Below are positions 1-5,620 of a stretch of 7,730 bases of DNA, piece by piece. This stretch comes from an archaeon (GTDB taxonomy: Archaea; Asgardarchaeota; Hermodarchaeia; Hermodarchaeales; Hermodarchaeaceae): positions 1-7,730 of the forward strand of contig JABXGS010000105.1 in NCBI GenBank assembly GCA_016550425.1, given 5' to 3'. Made by a program: the position numbers and the translations under genes. Position 1 is the first letter of the stretch. Every line of letters begins with the position of its first letter. The notes below the pieces were generated by a model. That model saw only the letters and a list, made by a program, of their open reading frames with translations, made no database searches and was not told the DNA's origin.

Positions 1-2
1 AA

Positions 3-173
3 CTCGCAAAAGATTATGAACTGATTATTACAGGAGGCTCTGATTACCACGGGGCCATTCCAGAGAAAGCCGATTTGGGATCCGTTCCAGTTCCCGTGGA
101 AACGCTTGAGATGCTTCGGCGTCGATATAAGGAACTTTTCGGAAGCCTTCCGTTCGCCAAAGGCCCTGCTTAA
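3..173 (+). CDS. C-terminal end of a PHP-domain metal-dependent phosphoesterase (partial)
   Basis: Only the last 56 codons are in the window; the gene enters from the left in frame 3 and stops at TAA 171-173. The visible part contains the peptide TGGSDYHG, followed by KADLGSVPVP and a basic helix ending in FAKGPA. In PHP proteins of the TrpH/YciV type the GSDxHG motif near the C-terminus supplies an Asp and a His to the metal cluster, and a GxVP-like turn follows, so the family call rests on this motif and its position. Such enzymes hydrolyse phosphoesters, for example nucleoside 3',5'-bisphosphates, but the substrate cannot be read from this fragment. The stop overlaps an ATG (TAATG), an arrangement typical of translational coupling. 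The frame opened by that ATG closes after five codons (see the small frame downstream). Confidence 0.72.
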   Translation, partial: LAKDYELIITGGSDYHGAIPEKADLGSVPVPVETLEMLRRRYKELFGSLPFAKGPA

Positions 174-228
174 TGATTGACAAGATTTAAAAACCCGTTT
201 TCCTGTCACTCCCTTAGACAAGAGATAC

Positions 229-348
229 GTGTTCCACGTCGTGTCTCGATCATTTGATTTGTATGATTTGATTCGAGACGGAACGACGGTAATTCATCTG
301 CACGAAGAATACAGCGAAAAGACTGATTCTTCAGATGAGGCAGCGTGA
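229..348 (+). CDS. Possible small acidic-tailed protein, start uncertain or gene broken
   Basis: An open frame runs from 181 (just after an in-frame TGA at 178-180) to TGA 346-348. It reads like coding sequence: a basic N-terminal part (TRFPVTPLDKRYVFHVV), a middle with FDLYDLIRDGTTVIHLHEEY, and an acidic tail (KTDSSDEAA). The only conventional in-frame start is GTG 229, giving 39 residues and cutting off well-formed upstream coding sequence. ATG 173, which overlaps the stop of the PHP gene, lies in another frame and ends after MIDKI. One extra base between 175 and 181 would join that ATG to this frame and give about 58 residues. So it may be a small coupled gene carrying an indel (real or an assembly error), or a shorter GTG-started gene. 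I do not recognise the family. Confidence 0.35.
   Translation: MFHVVSRSFDLYDLIRDGTTVIHLHEEYSEKTDSSDEAA
243..279 (+). repeat. Imperfect inverted repeat inside the small frame
   Basis: GTCTCGA at 243-249 is the exact reverse complement of TCGAGAC at 273-279, and three further pairs can form after a bulge. The enclosed sequence is AT-rich. There is no T-tract after it, so it is not a convincing terminator. It lies within the coding-looking frame 181-348 and may simply follow from codon choice. Confidence 0.3.
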
Positions 349-374
349 ATGAAACACCTAGCTAACCTGGAAAA

Positions 375-400
375 TCTGAATCAGTAGAGTTTGATTCAGA
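375..400 (+). repeat. Perfect 9-bp inverted repeat upstream of the beta-CASP ribonuclease gene
   Basis: TCTGAATCA at 375-383 and TGATTCAGA at 392-400 are exact reverse complements separated by 8 bases. The element lies between the small frame (stop at 348) and the ribonuclease start (448). As DNA it could be an operator; as RNA it would fold into a 9-bp hairpin with an 8-nt loop in the leader of the ribonuclease mRNA. No T-run follows, which argues against a classical terminator. Its 7-bp cores TGAATCA and TGATTCA recur in the fatty-acid promoter region at 3494-3545. No clear TATA element was seen between 349 and 447, so the ribonuclease may be transcribed from further upstream. Confidence 0.6.
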
Positions 401-432
401 GTGAAGGGTTGACTTGTCACACTTACCTAACA

Positions 433-437
433 GAGGG
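433..437 (+). promoter_or_regulatory. Ribosome binding site (GAGGG) that decides the ribonuclease start
   Basis: GAGGG ends one base before ATG 439, too close to serve it, but lies 10 bases before ATG 448. The second ATG is therefore preferred. A TTG at 391 extends the frame further but lies at the edge of the inverted repeat and has no such site. Confidence 0.55.
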
Positions 438-447
438 AATGAATAAA

Positions 448-1761
448 ATGACAAAAACAACCTTCCTCGGCGGCTGCCGTCAAGTAGGAGCCTCAGCTGT
501 TCTCATTGAACAAGCAGGCACCCGCGTCGTTATGGATTATGGCACTGCCTTCAATGGTACCCAACGAGTACCGCTACCAATTTCCACACGAAATCTCGTC
601 AGCGTGCTTTCACATGCACACCTAGACCATAGTGGAAGCCTACCACTAATTGCTGGGAGTCAGACGCATAAGGTCCCCATGTATTCAACGACTTTGACCA
701 AGGAGTTAACCCAACTTTTGCTTATGGATATGCTCCGTATCGGAGGAGAGACCCTGGCATTTGAGCGACCGGAGATTCAAGCCCTTCTTCGTAATACCAA
801 CACTCTCTCTTATGGAGAACCTGTTCAGATCCACCCGAAAATCAAACTCACCTTATACGATGCCGGTCATATCCCAGGAAGCGCCTCCATTCTCGTCGAA
901 ACCGAAGCCAATGGCGGACCTGCAGTCCGAATCCTTTACACCGGCGACCTTAACACAACCAATACCCGTTTAGTGAACGGCGCTCCATCCCTGCGAGCAC
1001 TCGGAGATCTTGATGCCATTATCGTTGAAAGCACATATGCACAAGAAGAACATCCAACACGCCGTAATGTTGAAACCGAATTTGTAGAAACAGCTCGGTC
1101 CTCATTAGAATCAGGAGGTACCGTCCTAATCCCTTCTTTTGCCGTTGGACGAGCTCAAGAAATACTTGCAGTTCTATATCAGCACCGTCATCGTGGTTTA
1201 GACTTCCCAATTTTCATTGATGGAATGGCGCGGAAAGTCACTCGAATAATGCAACAGCACTCACACTCTTTTACAGGTGGATCACTTGTATCCAAAGCTG
1301 CAAAACAATCTGTCTTTATTCGAAATAGGGCTGACCGAAAGGTAGCACTCGATGAGCCAGCAGTTATCATTGCACCCGCGGGTATGCTCAAAGGCGGGAC
1401 TGCACAATTGTATCTTCGTAATATCGCGAGCGATTCACGTAGTAGTGTCTTATTGGTAGGAAAGCAGCTCCCTGGAACACCCGGTGCTGAACTTCTTGAT
1501 ACTGGAAAAATCCAACTGAGCGATAAAGGTCAAGCGCCTGAAACATTTCAGGTTAAAGGAAAAGTGAGGAGCTTCGATTTTTCCTGTCATGTTGGGCGCC
1601 AAGAAGTCTTGAACTATCTTAAGCAGGCGAAAGGAAACCCGACAATCTTAACGATGCATGGAGAACCAGCATCCTGTGAAAATCTAGCACACACTCTTCG
1701 AATGCAGTTTGGATTCAAGGCAAAAGCCGCGACATGTGGCGAGACTATTCGATTCAACTAG
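448..1761 (+). CDS. Beta-CASP metallo-beta-lactamase ribonuclease (archaeal YSH1/aCPSF2-like)
   Basis: This 437-residue protein has all the motifs of a zinc-dependent beta-CASP nuclease, counted from ATG 448: motif 1 Asp30 (VVMDYG), motif 2 HAHLDH at 56-61, motif 3 His141 (AGHIPGS), motif 4 Asp167 (YTGDL), motif A Glu194 (VESTY), the beta-CASP segment with IPSFAVGRAQE, motif B His381 (FDFSCHVGRQE) and motif C His404 (MHGEP). Members of this family cleave or trim RNA, as in mRNA 3'-end processing and turnover. No KH domains precede the MBL domain, so it is not aCPSF1; the length fits the short aCPSF2/YSH1 group or the TTHA0252-like RNases. Motif B reads SCH rather than the common SAH, a mild change beside an intact ligand. 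It converges on the acyl-CoA synthetase, and their stop codons overlap. The substrate and any partners are unknown. Confidence 0.9.
   Translation: MTKTTFLGGCRQVGASAVLIEQAGTRVVMDYGTAFNGTQRVPLPISTRNLVSVLSHAHLDHSGSLPLIAGSQTHKVPMYSTTLTKELTQLLLMDMLRIGGETLAFERPEIQALLRNTNTLSYGEPVQIHPKIKLTLYDAGHIPGSASILVETEANGGPAVRILYTGDLNTTNTRLVNGAPSLRALGDLDAIIVESTYAQEEHPTRRNVETEFVETARSSLESGGTVLIPSFAVGRAQEILAVLYQHRHRGLDFPIFIDGMARKVTRIMQQHSHSFTGGSLVSKAAKQSVFIRNRADRKVALDEPAVIIAPAGMLKGGTAQLYLRNIASDSRSSVLLVGKQLPGTPGAELLDTGKIQLSDKGQAPETFQVKGKVRSFDFSCHVGRQEVLNYLKQAKGNPTILTMHGEPASCENLAHTLRMQFGFKAKAATCGETIRFN
1758..1761. other. Shared palindromic stop CTAG of two convergent genes
   Basis: TAG 1759-1761 ends the ribonuclease on the plus strand. 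The complement of CTA 1758-1760 is TAG and ends the acyl-CoA synthetase on the minus strand. There is no intergenic space, so each transcript must terminate inside the other gene. Confidence 0.9.
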
Positions 1762-3431
1762 ATAGGTGCGGAATTAGTAGTCTTAGATTCACGTAGTTCG
1801 CGCCGAAGAATTTTCCCAACAGCTGATTTGGGTAAGTCAGTATGGAATTCGATAATGCGTGGATATTTGTAAGCTGCCATTTCCTGTTTCGCCCAATTTC
1901 GCAGTTCATCAGTGGTGAGATGGTCTTGATATTCGGTTTTGAGCACAACCACGGCTTTGACTTCCTCGCCCACCCTTGGAGAAGGAACTCCAATTACGGC
2001 GCATTCCGCAACCGCAGGGTGCCGATGAAGTAGGGCTTCAACTTCAGCGGGGAACACGGAGTAACCACTTCGTTTAATAAGATCTTTCTTGCGGTCTCCA
2101 ATGTATAGATAGCCATCTTCATCAAAGCGCCCAATATCACCTGTGTGGATCCAACCTCCACGAATCGTTGTTTTGGTAGCTTCAGGAGCATTCCAATAAC
2201 CTTGGAAGATTTGGGGTCCTTTAGCTAGAATTTCGCCCCATTCCCCAATACGTAGTTCCTTCGTACTGTCAACTTGATCAACAATTTTAATGTCGGTATT
2301 AAAGGTGGGAATGCCGACAGCCCCTGGACGCAGAACCCCTTGAGGAATCAGAGTCAGAATGGGAGAAGTTTCGGTCATCCCATAGCCTTCTACAATATAA
2401 CTGCCTGTTTCACGTTGAAACTGCTCTAATACTTGTACTGGGAGTGAAGCGGCACCAGAGAAGCAATTTTCCAAGCTACTGATATCATACTTCTTCAATA
2501 AGGGACTGGCAAGCATTGACACATAGAGTGTTGGGACTCCCACAAGGACTGTTGCCTGATAATGTTCAATGCTTTTTAGAATCTCTTTGATCTCTGGTCG
2601 AGGAATGAGCACCACTGATGCAGCGATTAGAGTTGCAAGAATGATAATGCATGAAAAGCCAAAAGCATGAAAGGCAGGTAGTACTCCGATGAAACATTCT
2701 TCACCCTCTCGAACCTTAAACCACTGGCTTCCCACTTTCGCATTAAACATGAAATTTTGATGACTCAGCATTGCACCCTTCGGTGGACCTGTAGTTCCTC
2801 CCGTAAACAGTAAGGCTGCAATATCATTAGAGCCAATCTTCAGCGAAGGATTTTCTGGTGCTTGCTTTTTCAACAAATCACTAAAGAAATGAATATCATC
2901 ACTTTTAGGAAGCTTTGGATAAGGAATTTTCCCTGCTAACCGTCCCAGAATCGCTTTGACTTTGCTAAGGTATTCTCCTGTTCGGGTGTATACTACTGAT
3001 TCAAGAGAGGTTTCTTGTTTTCCGGCTTCCACAACCTCATGAAACAGATCTAAGGCGATGAGGTGCTTTACATTTGCAGAATTTAACTGATAATGTAGTT
3101 CGTGGTGTTTGAATAGCGGATTAATGGGAGTGACAATGGCGCCTGCTTTGAGTATACCAAAAATAGTGATAGGCGCTTGGGGAATGTTAGGAAGCATAAA
3201 TGCAACAGAATCACCCTTTTTCACTCCCATTTCAATGAGCGCATTGGCAAATTGATTGGAAAGCCGATCCAGTTCCAGGTAAGTCAACGCTTTGCCTTGG
3301 AAGTGATATGCAGGATTTTGGGGGTATTTTTTTGCCGTCACTGTAAGGGTTTCATGAATTGTCGTAGTTGGTATTTCGATGTCGTAGGGTAATCCATCAG
3401 GCCAACTCTTATGCCAAAACCGTTTCATCAT
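1758..3431 (-). CDS. Long-chain acyl-CoA synthetase (AMP-forming fatty acid-CoA ligase)
   Basis: A member of the ANL adenylating superfamily, 557 residues, the usual FadD length. It activates a fatty acid with ATP to an acyl-adenylate and transfers the acyl group to CoA. Motifs counted from ATG 3431: A3 phosphate loop LLFTGGTTGPPKG (207-219), A5 GYGMTETSP (349-357), A7 HTGD (429-432), hinge and A8 DRKKDLIKRSGY (446-457), and A10 PKSAVGK with the catalytic lysine at 540. A hydrophobic stretch near 257-277 (FGFSCIIILATL...) may aid membrane association. The open frame begins with GTG 3443, but ATG 3431 or ATG 3428 gives the typical family N-terminus MKRFWHKSWP; none has a strong Shine-Dalgarno site. 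It is divergent from the hydratase-thiolase cluster and should feed it acyl-CoA. Chain-length preference is not evident from sequence. Confidence 0.92.
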   Translation of the reverse strand: MMKRFWHKSWPDGLPYDIEIPTTTIHETLTVTAKKYPQNPAYHFQGKALTYLELDRLSNQFANALIEMGVKKGDSVAFMLPNIPQAPITIFGILKAGAIVTPINPLFKHHELHYQLNSANVKHLIALDLFHEVVEAGKQETSLESVVYTRTGEYLSKVKAILGRLAGKIPYPKLPKSDDIHFFSDLLKKQAPENPSLKIGSNDIAALLFTGGTTGPPKGAMLSHQNFMFNAKVGSQWFKVREGEECFIGVLPAFHAFGFSCIIILATLIAASVVLIPRPEIKEILKSIEHYQATVLVGVPTLYVSMLASPLLKKYDISSLENCFSGAASLPVQVLEQFQRETGSYIVEGYGMTETSPILTLIPQGVLRPGAVGIPTFNTDIKIVDQVDSTKELRIGEWGEILAKGPQIFQGYWNAPEATKTTIRGGWIHTGDIGRFDEDGYLYIGDRKKDLIKRSGYSVFPAEVEALLHRHPAVAECAVIGVPSPRVGEEVKAVVVLKTEYQDHLTTDELRNWAKQEMAAYKYPRIIEFHTDLPKSAVGKILRRELRESKTTNSAPI

Positions 3432-3481
3432 AATAACATCCACTGGAGTAGTAAGATACTCAAGCTATCAATATCATCCAG

Positions 3482-3487
3482 TATAAA
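3482..3487 (-). promoter_or_regulatory. Candidate archaeal TATA box of the acyl-CoA synthetase gene
   Basis: On the minus strand the sequence reads AGCATTTATACT. TTTATA lies about 50 bases before ATG 3431. With the usual archaeal spacing of about 25 bases, transcription would start near 3458 and leave a leader of roughly 15-27 bases. Recognised by eye only. Confidence 0.45.
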
Positions 3488-3493
3488 TGCTGA

Positions 3494-3545
3494 TGAATCA
3501 TTCCGCTCGGATTTTACAGATACATTCGTAAGGCTTTTTGATTCA
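3494..3545. repeat. Inverted pair of TGATTCA half-sites between divergent fatty-acid promoters, candidate operator
   Basis: TGAATCA at 3494-3500 and TGATTCA at 3539-3545 are exact reverse complements, 38 bases apart. Read outward, each is followed by one or two bases, then AGCA, then an AT-rich TATA-like element: TTTATA towards the synthetase and AATATT towards the hydratase. This symmetric placement suggests a common regulator or basal-factor contact for both transcripts. The same core pair forms the inverted repeat at 375-400. The role is inferred. Confidence 0.45.
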
Positions 3546-3549
3546 AAGC

Positions 3550-3555
3550 AATATT
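3550..3555 (+). promoter_or_regulatory. Weak candidate TATA element for the hydratase-thiolase cluster
   Basis: CAAAGCAATATTC places AATATT about 54 bases before ATG 3609. A start of transcription near 3578 would leave a leader of about 30 bases that includes the GAGG ribosome binding site at 3597-3600. The match to an archaeal TATA box is modest; the call leans on its mirror-image likeness to the synthetase promoter. Confidence 0.28.
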
Positions 3556-3608
3556 CTTAGGGAAACTCATCAGTATCTCCGTATTATTCAAACTTTGAGG
3601 AAGTCCCC

Positions 3609-4397
3609 ATGACTAATGCAGTTCTTTTGAAGAAAGAGCCAGAGAGAAAAATCGCATGGCTTGTTTTGAATCGTCCCAAAAAATTGAACACCATCAACGA
3701 GGATCTTACTCGCGAACTTCAAGCGGCTCTCGCCAGTGTTGAGCAGGACAAAGAAATCCGTGTTCTCATCATTACAGGTGCGGGAGAGAAAGCCTTCTCA
3801 GGTGGCGCAGATTTATCGGTTTTTATGAGCGGAGTAACTCCACTCTACGCCCAATATATTGCCGCAAAGGGACATGAGATTCTGGCGATGATTGACCGTC
3901 TTCCCCAGCCCGTAATTGCTGCAATCAACGGATACGCGTATGGTGGAGGTTGTGAAATCGCGCTTGCGTGTGATTTTCGATTAGCAAGCAAACGGGCGAA
4001 AATCGGTCTTATTGAAGTCAACCTAGGATTAATTCCTGCTTGGGGAGGTACACAGCGAATGCCTCGGGTCATTGGGTTAGCAAAAGCGCGGGAAGCGATT
4101 ATGTTTGGTAAACAATTCTCTGCTGATGAGGCGTTGGAAATTGGATTAGTCGATCGTGTGTTTTCAGATACGTCTTTTGAAAAGGAGGTTCGGGAGTTCG
4201 CAGAGTCATTGGCAGCTCAAGCACCGATAGCTTTGCAGCTAGTTAAGCAATGCCTAAACTATGGCACTCAGGTGCCATTGGAGGTTGGATTAGCCTATGA
4301 AGCTCAGGCATTCTCAAAAACATTCACAACAAAAGACATTTTTGAGGGAATCACTGCATTTCTGCAAAAACGAAAACCCGAATACAAAGGCGAATGA
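3609..4397 (+). CDS. Enoyl-CoA hydratase (crotonase family)
   Basis: A 262-residue crotonase-fold protein of normal family length. It should add water to trans-2-enoyl-CoA to give 3-hydroxyacyl-CoA, the second step of beta-oxidation, in the cytoplasm. The oxyanion-hole segments are FSGGADL (63-69) and YGGGCE (111-116). Both acid/base glutamates of rat mitochondrial hydratase have counterparts: Glu116 in GGGCE (rat Glu144) and Glu136 in GLIEVNLG (rat Glu164), followed by the conserved GGTQR. Having both argues for a true hydratase rather than an isomerase or dehalogenase of the same fold. The start ATG has GAGG at 3597-3600, 8 bases upstream. It leads a rightward cluster with the thiolase starting 21 bases after its stop. 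It is a stand-alone hydratase, not fused to a 3-hydroxyacyl-CoA dehydrogenase. Substrate chain length is unknown. Confidence 0.9.
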   Translation: MTNAVLLKKEPERKIAWLVLNRPKKLNTINEDLTRELQAALASVEQDKEIRVLIITGAGEKAFSGGADLSVFMSGVTPLYAQYIAAKGHEILAMIDRLPQPVIAAINGYAYGGGCEIALACDFRLASKRAKIGLIEVNLGLIPAWGGTQRMPRVIGLAKAREAIMFGKQFSADEALEIGLVDRVFSDTSFEKEVREFAESLAAQAPIALQLVKQCLNYGTQVPLEVGLAYEAQAFSKTFTTKDIFEGITAFLQKRKPEYKGE

Positions 4398-4407
4398 AAT
4401 TCAACAA

Positions 4408-4413
4408 AGGTGA
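4408..4413 (+). promoter_or_regulatory. Ribosome binding site (AGGTGA) that decides the thiolase start
   Basis: AGGTGA is a perfect complement to the usual 16S rRNA tail and lies 5 bases before ATG 4419. It overlaps the alternative in-frame GTG 4410, which therefore is unlikely to be the start. Confidence 0.75.
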
Positions 4414-4418
4414 ATAGT

Positions 4419-5588
4419 ATGAAAGAACTCCGTGAAACTGTTATTGTTGATGCGATTCGAACACCGATTGGTCGTAAAGATCGTGCCTATGTTAAGACAC
4501 GACCCGACGAATTGGCTTCTCATGTCCTTCGAGAGATTACAAAGCGCACTAAGGTAGATCCGAAAGACGTGGATGATGTGATGATGGGCTGTAACACCCA
4601 AACGGCTTGGCAAGGCGCTAACATTGGTCGGCTTGCTCTTCTTGGTGCAGATTTCCCCTATACGGTTCCTGGGTGTTCAATCAATCGTGCCTGTGGTTCA
4701 TCACAACAAGCAGTAAACTTTGCAGCCCAATCAATATCAACCTATAATGCAGATATTGTGATTGCTGCAGGGGTTGAGCATATGTCTTGGCTTCCTATCG
4801 GTGCGGATTTCGGTGAAGGATGGGCTGCTTTCAATCCCGAGTTGCTCAAGAAGTATCAGTTTATTCCCATGCCAATGAGCGCAGAACGTATGGCTGAAAA
4901 GTACAAGATTCCCCGCGAGGATCTTGATAAGTTTGCATTATGGAGTCATCAGAAAGCTGTTGCTGCATGGGATGCAGGGAAGTTCAAGAATGAAGTTGTC
5001 CCCACTCCTGCGCGACAAGAGGATGATAGCTGGATTACAATCGAGAAAGATGAGAGCCCTCGCCCTAATACTTCAATGGAGAAATTAGCTAGTCTCCCAC
5101 CCTTATTCGGAGGAGTTGTGACTGCAGGAAATAGTTGCCCGATTAATGATGGTGCCGCGGCTGTGATGTTGATGTCCCGTGAAAAAGCCGATGAACACGG
5201 ATTGAAGGCTCGCGCCATTGTCAAAGCCCAAGCTGTTGTTGGTACAGAACCTGTGGTCTGCCTTGAAGGCCCAATTTTTTCAACACCCCCTTGCTTGGAA
5301 CGGGCAAATCTCACCATTGACGACCTTCACGCCATTGAAGTGAACGAAGCTTTCGCAAGCGTTGTCATTGCGGCTGGAAAGATGCTTGGTTTTGATCCCC
5401 TCACTGATCCCCGATTAAATGTCCATGGTGGCTCGATTGCATTAGGTCACCCCCTAGGTGCTTCAGGAGCGCGCGTCATAACAACCTTGCTCAACGTTTT
5501 AGAGCACAACAAGGGACAATATGGGCTTGCAACATTCTGTTGTGGTCTAGGTCTTGGAACAGCGACAATACTTGAGATACCTAAATAG
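4419..5588 (+). CDS. Thiolase (acetyl-CoA acetyltransferase / 3-ketoacyl-CoA thiolase)
   Basis: A 389-residue thiolase, standard length. It cleaves 3-ketoacyl-CoA with CoA to acetyl-CoA and a shortened acyl-CoA, or condenses two acetyl-CoA. Visible active-site parts are the nucleophile Cys92 in NRACGSSQQAV, the GNSCPINDGAA segment near 237, Asn309 in VNEAF, His344 in GHPLG, and the second catalytic Cys374 in FCCGLGLG. All four catalytic positions are present. The CGSSQQA nucleophile loop is unlike the common CSSGLQA of FadA/PhaA and resembles a subgroup seen in actinobacterial and proteobacterial acyl or steroid side-chain degradation. GNSCP replaces the usual GNSSG, and the C-terminal motif has CCGLGLG where CIGGGxG is typical. 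It lies between the hydratase and the membrane protein in one likely transcript. Degradative use is favoured by the neighbours but not proven. Confidence 0.92.
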   Translation: MKELRETVIVDAIRTPIGRKDRAYVKTRPDELASHVLREITKRTKVDPKDVDDVMMGCNTQTAWQGANIGRLALLGADFPYTVPGCSINRACGSSQQAVNFAAQSISTYNADIVIAAGVEHMSWLPIGADFGEGWAAFNPELLKKYQFIPMPMSAERMAEKYKIPREDLDKFALWSHQKAVAAWDAGKFKNEVVPTPARQEDDSWITIEKDESPRPNTSMEKLASLPPLFGGVVTAGNSCPINDGAAAVMLMSREKADEHGLKARAIVKAQAVVGTEPVVCLEGPIFSTPPCLERANLTIDDLHAIEVNEAFASVVIAAGKMLGFDPLTDPRLNVHGGSIALGHPLGASGARVITTLLNVLEHNKGQYGLATFCCGLGLGTATILEIPK

Positions 5589-5620
5589 AAACTGTAGGCT
5601 AAAACAAGATTGTGGTAGTA

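Noticed and set aside
181..195. Programmed -1 frameshift at the TTTAAAAA run joining ATG 173 to the small frame
   Set aside because: A canonical slippery heptamer would need its codons TTA-AAA in the starting frame; from ATG 173 the codons are ATT-TAA-AAA, so slippage pairing is poor and no close stimulatory structure was found.
375..400. Intrinsic terminator for the PHP gene or the small frame
   Set aside because: The stem is perfect but no T-rich tract follows it on the plus strand.
243..400. Small RNA gene or riboswitch in the 174-447 region
   Set aside because: Two hairpins are present, but one lies in a coding-looking frame and I recognise no conserved riboswitch, tRNA or box C/D pattern.
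391..447. N-terminal extension of the ribonuclease from TTG 391
   Set aside because: The extra 19 residues have no homology-like character, start at the edge of the inverted repeat, and are less well supported than ATG 448 with GAGGG upstream.
1754..1993. 79-codon open frame on the minus strand overlapping the end of the acyl-CoA synthetase
   Set aside because: It shares the strand with the synthetase in another frame, has no family resemblance, and is fully covered by the conserved C-terminal domain of the synthetase.
4949..5317. 122-codon open frame on the minus strand inside the thiolase gene
   Set aside because: It lies wholly within a thiolase with intact catalytic motifs, has no ribosome binding site that I can see, and its translation shows no recognisable motif; it is a shadow frame.
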